From Mucilaginibacter sabulilitoris (lineage in GTDB: Bacteria; Bacteroidota; Bacteroidia; Sphingobacteriales; Sphingobacteriaceae), in assembly GCF_034262375.1 (NCBI RefSeq), contig NZ_CP139558.1:4712001-4776000 (forward strand): 64,000 bases of DNA, written 5' to 3'. The first letter of the stretch is position 1; every line of letters begins with the position of its first letter. The translations under genes and the position numbers were made by a program. Positions 44,130 to 52,476 of this stretch are shown piece after piece. The notes under the pieces are model-generated. The model saw only the letters and a program-made list of their open reading frames with translations, made no database searches and was not told the origin of the DNA.

Positions 44130-45542
44130 ATGGCTCCCTCCTATTCTTTCATCATCATTACGTATAACGAAGAGCAGCATTTACCCCGCCTGCTCCATTC
44201 CATTGATGGCTTAAACGCACCCATATTTATTCTGGATTCGGGTAGTAATGATAAGACTATGGAGATTGCAGGGCAGGCCGGGGCAACCATTCTCCGGCAC
44301 CCTTTCGTCAATCATCCGCAACAGTGGGATTTTGCGTTAAAAAACTTCAGGGTTGTAACGCCGTGGGTTATTTGCCTTGATGCTGATCAGGTAGTTACAC
44401 CTGAGTTAAAAGAACTGCTGATCAAGTTTAAAGATGAGGATCACCAACAGGTAAATGGCATATATTTTAACCGGAAAAACTTTTTCAAGGGCCGCTGGGT
44501 CAGGTATGGAGGGTATTACCCTTTCTATATGCTCAAAATGTTCAGATATGGCATCGGGTATTCCGACCTGAACGAGCATATGGATCACAGGTTTATCGTG
44601 CCCGGCACAACCATCATCTGGAAACAGGGCCATATCTTAGAAGAAAACCTAAAAGAAAACGATATCGCTTTTTGGATAAATAAACATAACCGCTACAGCG
44701 ATTTGGTGGCCCAGGAAGAAGTGGAGCGTATGCAAAATATAAGGCGTCAAACGCTCAAACCCAACCTATTTGGCTCGCCCGATGAGCGTACAGCATGGCT
44801 TAAGCAATTGTGGTGGCAACTGCCACGATATGTAAGGCCAGCGTTATACTTTTCTTATCGTATGATATTTCAATTGGGAATATTTGAAGGACGTACCAGT
44901 GTAATATTTCACTTTTTACAGGGCTTCTGGTTCCGGCTTGTGGTTGATATAAAAATTGACGAACTTCTTAAAAACAAACAAAAACAAGCCTCAACCAATC
45001 AGATCTCGCCGTTCAAATTCGCATTGAAGTTTGTAATGCTGTTCCTTGTATTGTACTACTTCAACATCTTGTTTCTCGGCGTTACAAGTCCGGGTAACCA
45101 CTACAGTAGTTTTTTAGCCACACATCTGAATTATATTGAAGGTTTGCGTTCCCTTTTACTATCGTGCAGCGCCCTCATTATTAGCTGGCTTGGTTTTGAT
45201 GTTATCCACAATCATATCGACTTGTTGGTGGCGGGTAAAGGCGCTATTCGTTTAGCTTATGATTGTCTGGGTCTGGCGATTATGAGCTTTGTAACAGCTT
45301 TTGTATTTGCTTATCCCAAAAAGCTAAGGCAAAAACTTATGTTCTTAATTCCGGCTATTTTGGGGATACAGCTATTAAACGTAACAAGGCTGGTTTTACT
45401 GGCTTTATTCTGGAACAGGAAGGCAAATAAGGTAATTGATCATCACACGCTGTTCAATATCATCCTGTATATCCTTCTCATGATCAGCCTTTACTTCTGG
45501 ATCAAACACAACCACAAGTCAACAGTATCTAAGCAGACTTAA
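44130..45542 (+). CDS. xrtY: Fusion of GT2 glycosyltransferase and exosortase (XrtY-like)
   Basis: One 470-residue frame with two domains. Residues 1-275 are a GT2 enzyme of the LPS-core (WaaE/KdtX-like) class: YSFIIITYNEEQHLPRLLHS, IFILDSGSNDKTMEIA, CLDADQVVTPELKELL (D-A-D at 84-86) and GRWVRYGGYYPFYMLKMFRY. A linker (KNKQKQASTNQISPF) leads at about 291 to a membrane domain of about six helices with the exosortase/archaeosortase triad: Cys379 (RLAYDCLGLAIM), Arg420 (QLLNVTRLVLLAL) and His438/439 (VIDHHTLFNIIL). Exosortases are integral-membrane transpeptidases that cleave C-terminal PEP-CTERM-like signals and are tied to exopolysaccharide loci. No substrate protein with such a tail is visible in the window. 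The operon's terminator follows. Confidence 0.85.
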   Translation: MAPSYSFIIITYNEEQHLPRLLHSIDGLNAPIFILDSGSNDKTMEIAGQAGATILRHPFVNHPQQWDFALKNFRVVTPWVICLDADQVVTPELKELLIKFKDEDHQQVNGIYFNRKNFFKGRWVRYGGYYPFYMLKMFRYGIGYSDLNEHMDHRFIVPGTTIIWKQGHILEENLKENDIAFWINKHNRYSDLVAQEEVERMQNIRRQTLKPNLFGSPDERTAWLKQLWWQLPRYVRPALYFSYRMIFQLGIFEGRTSVIFHFLQGFWFRLVVDIKIDELLKNKQKQASTNQISPFKFALKFVMLFLVLYYFNILFLGVTSPGNHYSSFLATHLNYIEGLRSLLLSCSALIISWLGFDVIHNHIDLLVAGKGAIRLAYDCLGLAIMSFVTAFVFAYPKKLRQKLMFLIPAILGIQLLNVTRLVLLALFWNRKANKVIDHHTLFNIILYILLMISLYFWIKHNHKSTVSKQT

Positions 45543-45568
45543 TAATCCGCGCATTAAAAGGTAAGCTT

Positions 45569-45605
45569 AGACCCATAAATTAGTTTTGAACTTAGGGTCT
45601 TTTTT
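45569..45605 (+). terminator. Rho-independent terminator of the polysaccharide operon
   Basis: agaccc (45569-45574) pairs with gggtct (45595-45600) across a 20-nt loop and is followed by an unbroken run of T (45600-45605). It lies 27 bases after the fusion gene's stop. The stem is short, so strength is moderate. Confidence 0.55.
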
Positions 45606-45660
45606 AAGTCCCTTACTCTTTAATTTTGCGGACCGCAGCAGGATTTATCCACCGGTTAGG

Positions 45661-46125
45661 TCATTCCTGATCCATGTGCCAATTCGCCTCTGTTGCTCTT
45701 TCTATTACTTCATCACCGTGTTTTACCTGACCATTTTCCACTTGTACCGACCGTTCATAAGATTTCAGATAACGGCGGTCCTGCTTCATACAGGCAAAAA
45801 TTCGTAATATCAATTTGTTACGCACAGCATTAATGACAGCCATTTTAGGTTTCCCGTCAAGCTCTATCTTCCGTTTATAATATGCATTGATTTCTTCGTC
45901 CCACCTGATGGCGATCAACGCGAAAATGTGCAATAGTTTCTTCATCTTTTTATTCGAGATATGCGAAACCTTCTCTCCCCATAGAGCTGCCCGATTCATG
46001 TTTAAAGGGTGCCACCCCGGCATAACAGGCAAATTTCTTAGGGTTGGTAATATCCAGAAATTCATTTCTAGAAAGTATAATATGACTGGCGCAAATAGTG
46101 CCCACCCCTGGAATAGATGTTGACT
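45661..46125 (-). pseudogene. IS110 family transposase, C-terminal remnant, frameshifted
   Basis: The C-terminal Transposase_20 domain of IS110/IS116/IS902 elements is recognisable in two minus-strand frames. The upstream frame has GVGTICASHIILSRNEFLDI, KKFACYAGVAPFKHESGSSM, the serine-rich region of the family. After a frame change near 45975 come VSHISNKKMKKLLHIFALIA, KMAVINAVRNKLILRIFACM. The N-terminal RuvC-like DEDD half is missing. This is an old inactive insertion. Confidence 0.85.
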
Positions 46126-46248
46126 AACTTGTTTCTATTGAAAATGTTCTTACTCAACGGACCGATATGCAACATAACAAGATTCCTAAGACAAGGATCA
46201 ATGTTATCCGTGCCGCGTTAGAATTAACCACCAGGGAGGGAGAACCGG

Positions 46249-46673
46249 ATGATCAAACTCATCAATATGTTAATGGTTCAATACCAGGCAGCCGGTAAGA
46301 TCTATCTTTCCCGGGATGCTGCAAGCTGGCACTCATCGAGAAGCCCGCATGCTTATATTAAAGCGGTAAATGAACCTCCGTACAGGGACCTGCATCAAAC
46401 CCCGTTTGGTTGTCCTGGCGCCTCTACCTATATCTTCTCAATTTTTAAATGTGATTGAATCTGTCTTCAGCGGCCTGGCCAAAACCGTATTGCACAACAG
46501 TGACTATGAAACGATCAGTAATTGCCAAAATGCCATTGACCTTTACTTTAAAAAAGCGGAATGAATACTTTATAGCTAGCCCTAAACGGGCCGGTAACAA
46601 AATATGGGGTCAGGAAGTGGTTAAACCTGCTTTTTATGAAGGGCACAATTGTAAAGATCCCAAAGTCAGGTGA
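46249..46673 (+). pseudogene. IS630 family transposase, 3' remnant with frameshifts
   Basis: At least three plus-strand frames carry pieces of the DDE domain of an IS630-type transposase: KIYLSRDAASWHSSR with the second catalytic Asp, then PRLVVLAPLPISSQFLNVIE and SVFSGLAKTVLHNSDYETI, then RNEYFIASPKRAGNKIWGQE and FYEGHNCKDPKVR. The final catalytic E is within NVIESVFSG. The N-terminal helix-turn-helix half is missing. It lies directly after the IS110 remnant. Confidence 0.8.
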
Positions 46674-46802
46674 TCAAAAACGGCATTCAGTGGCTTATAA
46701 CTATATTTAATCAAATGTATCACTATAATTTGACTGCCGGTCCATCGGGATTCGTTAAACACTGTTAACTTTAGCATGATTATTTATCCTAAATAGCTAC
46801 TT

Positions 46803-49070
46803 ATGATCAAAGCCAAATCGTTATCAGCCCTTATTTGTCTCATAGGAACTTTTACAATAACGGCAGTTGCGGTACCACAGCTCCGAAAAACTGCTGCCAA
46901 AGAGCCAGTGGATTACGTGAATCCTTATATCGGTAACATCAGTCATATGCTGGTGCCCACCTATCCAACCACGCACTTGCCCAACAGCATGATGCGTGTT
47001 TTCCCGGTACGTAATGACTATACGAGCGACCAGCTGGGCGGCTTACCTTTAATAGTTACCCATCACCGTTCCAGATCCAGCTTTAACTTCTACCCTTACC
47101 TGGGCGATGAAAGCGGCATATCATCAAAATTAAATTTAAGTTATGATCAGGAAAAAGTTACTCCCTACCGTTATCAGGTATATCTGGACGAATTAAACGT
47201 CAGTGTTGATTTTGCTCCTTCTCATCAGAGTGCTGTTTATCAAATATCGTTTGATAAAAAAGGTGCGCCCTATCTCGTGTTTAATTGCAAACGCGGGCAA
47301 ATAAAAGCAAGCGGCAAGGTAATCAGCGGTCATCAGGACCTGGACAAAAAAACAGCTGTTTATATTTATGCGGTAACAGACGTTGCTCCGGCCAAAGCAG
47401 GTGTACCCGGGAGTAGCGGAGTGAGCTGGAACGCCGAGCCCACAGCTTCTATTGCACTGCTGTATCCTAACGGAACGAAAAAAATAGGCATCCGTTATGG
47501 GGTGTCTTTCATAAGCGTAGATCAGGCCAGGAAAAACATGGAGCGGGAAATTAAAAATTATGATGTAAATGCCATAGCATTAACGGGTCGCGACATTTGG
47601 AACAAGGCTTTGGGAAAGATAGCGGTGTCAGGTGCTTCTGATAAAGAAACTTCCGTATTTTATACGTCGCTTTACCGTACCTGCGAACGACCTGTATGTA
47701 TCAGCGAAGATGGCCAATATTTCAGCGCGTCAGACGGAAAAGTGCATCATGATGAAGGACACCCCTTTTTTACGGATGACTGGCTCTGGGACACCTATCG
47801 TGCCGCCCACCCATTGCGTATTTTGATCAATAAAGCTACGGAAAATGACATTTTACGTTCCTACCTGCTCATGGCACAACAAACCGGGGAAAACTGGATG
47901 CCTACCTTTCCGGGAGTTGACGGCGATGACCGGGGCATGAATTGCAACCATGGCGTCGCGATCATGGCAGATGCCTGGAACAAAGGCCTGAGGGGATTTG
48001 ACCTGGCGAAAGCTTATGAAGTTTGTAAAGGTGCCATTGAAGATAAATCGTTGTTGCCCTGGTCACATGCGGTGCCGGCAGGCGAGTTAGATGACTTTTA
48101 TAAAAAGAACGGGTACTTCCCCGCCCTGAAGCCCGGTGAAAAAGAAACTGTCGCCAACGTGAATAGCTGGGAGAAACGTCAGCCGATCGCGGTCACGCTC
48201 GGAACTTCTTTTGATGAATGGTGCCTTTCGCAAATCGCACTCGGCCTGGGGAAAACAAAAGATGCGGATCATTACCTTCGGGCTTCTTACAATTATCGCC
48301 ATGTATTTAATCCCCAAACAGGTTTTTTTCATCCGAAGGATAAAGACGGCAATTTCATTGAACCGCTGGATTACCGTACTTCAGGAGGCCCCGGGGCCCG
48401 CGAGTACTATGACGAAAACAACGGCTATATTTATCGTTGGGACGTGCAGCACAATATAGGCGACCTGGTTTCGCTGGTGGGCGGAAATCAAAAATTTGTT
48501 GATGCGTTAGAGGATATGTTTAACGAGCCCTATCCTATGTCAAGATGGAGTTTCTATAATATTTTGCCCGATCATACGGGTAACGTAGGGATGTTTTCTA
48601 TGGCCAATGAGCCAAGCTTCCATATTCCGTATTTATACAACTATGCGGGAGCACCCTGGCGTACTCAAAAACGAATTCGTTCTTTGCTGGACGAATGGTA
48701 CCGGAATGACCTGATGGGTGTTCCCGGTGATGAAGATGGCGGTGGCATGACCGCTTTCGTAGTATTTAGTCAAATGGGCTTTTACCCGGTTACGCCGGGA
48801 TCTCCTACCTACAACATCGGCAGTCCGTGCTTTCCATATGTTAAAATAAATTTAGGTAATGGCAGGTTTTTTGAAATAAAAGCGCCGAATGCCTCATTCA
48901 ATAACAAGTACATTCAATCAGCCAGATTAAATGGAAAGCCATGGGACAAACCATGGTTTAGCCATAGCGACATCGCTAACGGCGGGACGCTGGAACTGGT
49001 CATGGGACCGGTTGCCAATAAAACCTGGGGAACAAGCGCTCCGCCTCCATCGGCAGCACCGATGCCATAA
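46803..49070 (+). CDS. GH92 family alpha-mannosidase, divergent
   Basis: Calcium-dependent exo-acting alpha-mannosidase family, secreted (signal peptide about 1-23). The N-terminal domain begins VDYVNPYIGNISHMLVPTYP. The catalytic domain has FYTSLYRTCERPVCISEDGQ, FTDDWLWDTYRAAHPL, ANEPSFHIPYLYNYAGAPWR and GDEDGGGMTAFVVFSQMGFY, the last with the acidic pair of the family. In the region that usually holds the general-acid Glu and GYHS, this protein has DGDDRGMNCNHGVAIMADAW, so the active-site pocket differs from canonical GH92. It is alone on the plus strand, converging on the histidine kinase, and may act on a different linkage from the PUL GH92. Confidence 0.88.
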   Translation: MIKAKSLSALICLIGTFTITAVAVPQLRKTAAKEPVDYVNPYIGNISHMLVPTYPTTHLPNSMMRVFPVRNDYTSDQLGGLPLIVTHHRSRSSFNFYPYLGDESGISSKLNLSYDQEKVTPYRYQVYLDELNVSVDFAPSHQSAVYQISFDKKGAPYLVFNCKRGQIKASGKVISGHQDLDKKTAVYIYAVTDVAPAKAGVPGSSGVSWNAEPTASIALLYPNGTKKIGIRYGVSFISVDQARKNMEREIKNYDVNAIALTGRDIWNKALGKIAVSGASDKETSVFYTSLYRTCERPVCISEDGQYFSASDGKVHHDEGHPFFTDDWLWDTYRAAHPLRILINKATENDILRSYLLMAQQTGENWMPTFPGVDGDDRGMNCNHGVAIMADAWNKGLRGFDLAKAYEVCKGAIEDKSLLPWSHAVPAGELDDFYKKNGYFPALKPGEKETVANVNSWEKRQPIAVTLGTSFDEWCLSQIALGLGKTKDADHYLRASYNYRHVFNPQTGFFHPKDKDGNFIEPLDYRTSGGPGAREYYDENNGYIYRWDVQHNIGDLVSLVGGNQKFVDALEDMFNEPYPMSRWSFYNILPDHTGNVGMFSMANEPSFHIPYLYNYAGAPWRTQKRIRSLLDEWYRNDLMGVPGDEDGGGMTAFVVFSQMGFYPVTPGSPTYNIGSPCFPYVKINLGNGRFFEIKAPNASFNNKYIQSARLNGKPWDKPWFSHSDIANGGTLELVMGPVANKTWGTSAPPPSAAPMP

Positions 49071-49167
49071 ACCAGGCGGATAAAATCGACTATTAATGAT
49101 AGGTTGGATCCCCGACTTCCGGAATTTCCAGACTTGGCCCGCGGATTAAAAATGACGACAAAACAGA

Positions 49168-50211
49168 CTAAACGCGTTCAGGCAAATAAATTGTAAATGA
49201 AGTAAGGCCTCCCACTGCAGATTCTACATTGATCTCTCCGCCGTGGGCCTTTATAATATCATAACTTAAAGATAACCCCAATCCTGTTCCCTGGCCAGTT
49301 GGCTTGGTTGTGAAAAAGGGATGAAATATCTTTTTGATGATCACCGGCGAAATACCGGTTCCGTTATCACTTACGGTAATTTGAATATTACTGCCATTTT
49401 TTTTTGTGGTCACAGCGATCAAAGGAGAATAGTTCGCGCCCAGATTGTTTTTTTTCTCATTAACCGCATAAAAAGCGTTGTTAAACAAGTTTAAGAACAC
49501 TTTACTGATCGATTGCGGAATAACGGGTATTTTACCAATCCCATCATCAAAAAAAGTATTGATAGATGTGCTGAAACCAGCGTCTTTTGAACAAAAGCTT
49601 TTGTAGCTTATTTGCAAGGTATCATTGGCCAGCTTGTTGAGGTCTGTTGGTTCTTTTTGCCCGGTGGCAGTTTTGGAATGTTCTAACATGGCCTTCACAA
49701 TACCATCAGCACGTTTGCCGTGGCCGTTAATCATTTCCAAATTTTGCTGAAGGTCATCTGCAAGGCCTTCCACATCTTCCAGGTTCCCCTCCTTTAGCCC
49801 TTGTTTCAGCTCGTGGATCAACTCCATGTTTACTTCCGAGAAATTATTTACAAAATTCAGCGGGTTCTGTATTTCATGCGCAATTCCTGCTGACATCTCG
49901 CCAAGCGAGGCCATTTTCTCTTTTTCTATCAATTGCAGCTGCGTTAATTTAAGCTCGTGAAGCGACTGCTGTAATTCATTTTTCTGAAAAAGTAATTCTT
50001 TAGTTCTTTCTTCAACATGCTTTTCCAATAATAAATTTTGCTCCATAAGGCTTTGCTTTTGTTCTTCCTGCAAATCATGGAGCTCCCGGTGATACTGAAG
50101 TTTTTTCCGCTGGCTGATAATAAAAACGATCAGGAAGCTGGTAAACAGCAGCACCATACCGGATATGCCAAATAAGACCCTGTATTCTATATCAATTTCC
50201 GACAACTGCAT
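49168..50211 (-). CDS. Sensor histidine kinase
   Basis: Membrane-linked kinase. One helix near residues 13-34 (LFGISGMVLLFTSFLIVF) is followed by a coiled coil rich in Gln and Glu to about residue 95. The HisKA box has His112 in GEMSAGIAHEIQNPLNFVNN. The HATPase domain shows NLFNNAFYAVNEK (N box), VSDNGTGISP (G1) and TKPTGQGTGLGLSLSYDIIK (G2). No input domain exists beyond the helix, and no response regulator is encoded beside it. Its start overlaps the upstream 7-TM gene by 20 bp, so that protein is the likely sensor partner. Confidence 0.9.
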   Translation of the reverse strand: MQLSEIDIEYRVLFGISGMVLLFTSFLIVFIISQRKKLQYHRELHDLQEEQKQSLMEQNLLLEKHVEERTKELLFQKNELQQSLHELKLTQLQLIEKEKMASLGEMSAGIAHEIQNPLNFVNNFSEVNMELIHELKQGLKEGNLEDVEGLADDLQQNLEMINGHGKRADGIVKAMLEHSKTATGQKEPTDLNKLANDTLQISYKSFCSKDAGFSTSINTFFDDGIGKIPVIPQSISKVFLNLFNNAFYAVNEKKNNLGANYSPLIAVTTKKNGSNIQITVSDNGTGISPVIIKKIFHPFFTTKPTGQGTGLGLSLSYDIIKAHGGEINVESAVGGLTSFTIYLPERV

Positions 50212-50887
50212 ATTTTTCAGAAATTACGTAAAAACCTCTTGTTATAAAAAGACATAGAATGATATAGGAAACATTATGAATATCCCAGATATTGTTGGCT
50301 AGGTCCGGGTTTTGCGTGATCATAGGAACATAGAATAAAAACACAAAGAAATTAACCACTACGTATATGCTCAACCCGGTTACGACCCAGAAATCCGGGC
50401 TTTTAAATGCTGTTTCTTCCTCAGCATTCAGCACGGTTAAATAATAAAGCATACAAAAGATCAATAAAAGGTAAGCTTCTGCCGAAAATAAATTACCACT
50501 TAAATGATCGGGCAGGAAAAAATGCTCAAAAAACACGAAGTCGATTATCAGGAACAAAATAAACGTGCCAATGATGATATTTTTTAGTTTTTTAAATTGA
50601 TGCCGTTGAATGGAAAGAAAAAAGCAGCTAAAACAAACAAACCGAACAACCGAATGGATATTGTAAACCGGATTATTACTTTGAAGGTATAGAGGAAAGT
50701 GAAACGGTGTTCTGAAATCACCAATGATATCTCCAAACAGGTTAAGCGCAAGTGCGAGCCATAAATAGACCACCACGGAATTTAAAAATGACGGTTGTTT
50801 TTTATGAAATACCCAGACAAAAAGAGGTATGAATAATGCCCATACCTCAGACCAATCAAAGAATAGCCTGATCATCTTACTCATCAT
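50192..50887 (-). CDS. Seven-helix membrane protein, probable sensor partner of the kinase
   Basis: Family not recognised. Seven hydrophobic helices are visible, starting WALFIPLFVWVFH, then VVYLWLALALNLFGDI, FVCFSCFFLSI, IIIGTFILFLIIDFVFF, AYLLLIFCMLYYLTVL, WVVTGLSIYVVVNFFVF and VSYIILCLFITRGFYVI. Loops are short, so sensing would occur in the membrane or via a partner. Overlap with the kinase gene (20 bp) and with the gene upstream (1 bp) marks one operon. A split 7TM receptor plus kinase is the simplest reading. Confidence 0.75.
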   Translation of the reverse strand: MMSKMIRLFFDWSEVWALFIPLFVWVFHKKQPSFLNSVVVYLWLALALNLFGDIIGDFRTPFHFPLYLQSNNPVYNIHSVVRFVCFSCFFLSIQRHQFKKLKNIIIGTFILFLIIDFVFFEHFFLPDHLSGNLFSAEAYLLLIFCMLYYLTVLNAEEETAFKSPDFWVVTGLSIYVVVNFFVFLFYVPMITQNPDLANNIWDIHNVSYIILCLFITRGFYVISEKYAVVGN

Positions 50888-51435
50888 TAATTTACCTTCC
50901 GCGGAGGGGATGGATTTCGGGTATCTGTTATACGGGTTTTGGTGAGCGATGCTAATGATGTAATATCGCCAGTGATTCCGTAAATAGTATAGTGAAGATG
51001 ATTTATAGGTGACGATCCAATTGTTTTCATTACCGGGTCAAATATGATATACTTATAATTTTTTGTGGTATTATTTAAGTCGTTCAAGATTGTATCAATA
51101 CGTTTTTTAGCAAGATTAAGATTGCCCAAAAGAACATTCTGGCCATTTAACTTTATCTCTTTGTCTTTACCAATATGAAGCTCTTTTAAATCAGCATTGT
51201 TATTTTCATCGTTAGCTCGCTTTTTAGGCCATGCATATAATGTTAACTCATTTGAAGAATTGAGATAAAACTGAAAGATAATTTTATGTTCGGCCCCGGA
51301 GGTTGAGGTTAACAAATTTTTCGTCTCCTCTTTGGACAAATACAATGTTTTGGCGATTTGACCCCTACAATCGATTGACAGCAGTAACAGAGTCGAAAAG
51401 GCACAGCCGAAAACCGGCATCCATTTCTTTTTCAT
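50887..51435 (-). CDS. Secreted hypothetical protein, first gene of the kinase operon
   Basis: Family not recognised. The 182-residue product has a signal peptide (KKKWMPVFGCAFSTLLLLS) with probable cleavage near residue 26, then a mixed hydrophilic domain (AKTLYLSKEETKNLLTSTSG, HKIIFQFYLNSSNELTLYAW). A segment with KYIIFDPVMKTIGSSPINHL follows. No Cys lipobox, so probably periplasmic. Its stop overlaps the next start by one base. Being cotranscribed with a 7-TM protein and a kinase suggests a periplasmic accessory or ligand-binding subunit, by inference. Confidence 0.7.
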   Translation of the reverse strand: MKKKWMPVFGCAFSTLLLLSIDCRGQIAKTLYLSKEETKNLLTSTSGAEHKIIFQFYLNSSNELTLYAWPKKRANDENNNADLKELHIGKDKEIKLNGQNVLLGNLNLAKKRIDTILNDLNNTTKNYKYIIFDPVMKTIGSSPINHLHYTIYGITGDITSLASLTKTRITDTRNPSPPRKVN

Positions 51436-51832
51436 TTTGCAGTTTGTTTAAGTAAGTATTAAAATTAGTTTATTCTTGATGGCAGTACCATGATCGACTT
51501 GTATAACCTATTGTCGGCCATGATCTATGGTTTTTTGGTATCAAAATCGATAATAAACAGAGCTTGTTTAACTTGAAATACTTTAGCACCTAAGGTTTCA
51601 AAAGCGAACGACTCTGCTGAAAGCTGTATATTTTACTAAATATAAATACTTTCTATTGTAATTCAAACAGTTATGAATATATGTAAAAAAACTGCTATCC
51701 TTTTGTGAACTTCTGTTCAACTGGCGCATGTAAAAAACTCATAACCAATAATAAAGCAGGTGTAAATAGCATCTCATGGGAATGGGCACCTGCAGCAATG
51801 GTCTCATTATCGGTTTGATTCGACTTCTGCCG
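51436..51832. other. Upstream region of the kinase operon; no gene
   Basis: No convincing gene. The first 150 bases should contain the minus-strand promoter of the kinase operon, but I cannot place motifs. The remaining part is AT rich and lies just beyond the terminator of the OsmC remnant. Confidence 0.4.
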
Positions 51833-51869
51833 AAAACAAAAACTCACCGGGCATGATCCGATGAGTTTT
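51833..51869 (-). terminator. Rho-independent terminator, minus strand
   Basis: Read on the minus strand, aaaactcatcgg (51869-51858) pairs with ccggtgagtttt (51850-51839), a 12-bp stem with one G-T wobble and a 7-nt loop. It is followed by tttgtttt. It sits 17 bases after the stop of the OsmC remnant, so it once ended that gene. Confidence 0.65.
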
Positions 51870-51885
51870 AGGCAGCATAAGGTTA

Positions 51886-51960
51886 TTAAGCGTAAACAAC
51901 GGTCAATGTAATAGGCACATTCAATGCTTTTGAAACAATACAATATGATTTGAAATTTTA
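51886..51960 (-). pseudogene. OsmC-like protein, C-terminal remnant
   Basis: A minus-strand frame ends with YCIVSKALNVPITLTVVYA and a stop, which matches the C-terminal end of OsmC/Ohr proteins around the redox Cys (C-x-V/L-S-x-A-L). No upstream part of the gene remains. The intact terminator just downstream supports the reading as a gene tail. Confidence 0.45.
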
Positions 51961-51981
51961 TTGTTTGATATTGATCGACTG

Positions 51982-52345
51982 TTATTTACGCTCGGCAATT
52001 AGGATCGCAGCCAGTTTATCCGGCATGGAAATAAAAGGGGTATGGCTGCTTTGCAGGTACACACTTTAGCCACTTTACCTACTTTTACCATATACTGTTG
52101 CGCAGGGTAGCTGATCGCATGGTCATTAACCGCATGGATGTAGACTTTTTTAATATTGCAGAAATTCTTTTCTGTCAGGTGAACCGGTGTAGCAAGAGGT
52201 TCCAGCGGTTCTGGTTTAATATTAGCCGCTATATATTCCTGAACTTGTTGAGGTGCATCGGCGGCAAAAATATCTGCTGCTGCATCTTTTGCGATGATCG
52301 CTGCGCCATGTTCCTGATCGATAGTAAGAGATTTGCCTATGTGAG
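51982..52345 (-). pseudogene. Alpha/beta hydrolase, C-terminal half with a frameshift
   Basis: The minus strand reads SLTIDQEHGAAIIAKDAAAD, FAADAPQQVQEYIAANIKPE, VHLTEKNFCNIKKVYIHAVN, HAISYPAQQYMV, then after a frame change near 52050 LQSSHTPFISMPDKLAAILI and a stop at 51982. HAVNDHAI and SSHTPF (catalytic His) are hallmarks of salicylate-esterase-like alpha/beta hydrolases. The N-terminal half with the nucleophilic Ser is absent. Inactive. Confidence 0.75.
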
Positions 52346-52397
52346 ATGCAGGGCGACTTCTCAGGTGTGCGCTGTATAACCAATTAGCGGTATTATC

Positions 52398-52432
52398 AAA
52401 AAAGCGCCGCCGTTTCTCACTACCAGCGGCGC
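52398..52432 (-). terminator. Rho-independent terminator of the mannan utilisation locus
   Basis: On the minus strand gcgccgc (52432-52426) pairs with gcggcgc (52410-52404) over a 15-nt loop, followed by six T (52403-52398). The stem is 7 bp of pure G-C. It lies 45 bp after the last GH76 gene's stop and should end the susC-to-GH76 operon. Confidence 0.85.
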
Positions 52433-52476
52433 ATATATAAAACCAATTTACGAATTAACTGCTATTTTTTTTCCTT

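Noticed and set aside
46370..46564. Short plus-strand ORFs at 46249, 46370 and 46455 as separate small genes
   Set aside because: Together they reconstruct one IS630 transposase end, so they are pieces of a pseudogene.
51695..51943. 82-codon minus-strand ORF MYCFKSIECAYYIDRC...
   Set aside because: It overlaps the OsmC tail in a different frame and runs straight through a strong terminator.
52098..52379. 93-codon plus-strand ORF
   Set aside because: Antisense to the alpha/beta hydrolase remnant, which carries recognisable family motifs.
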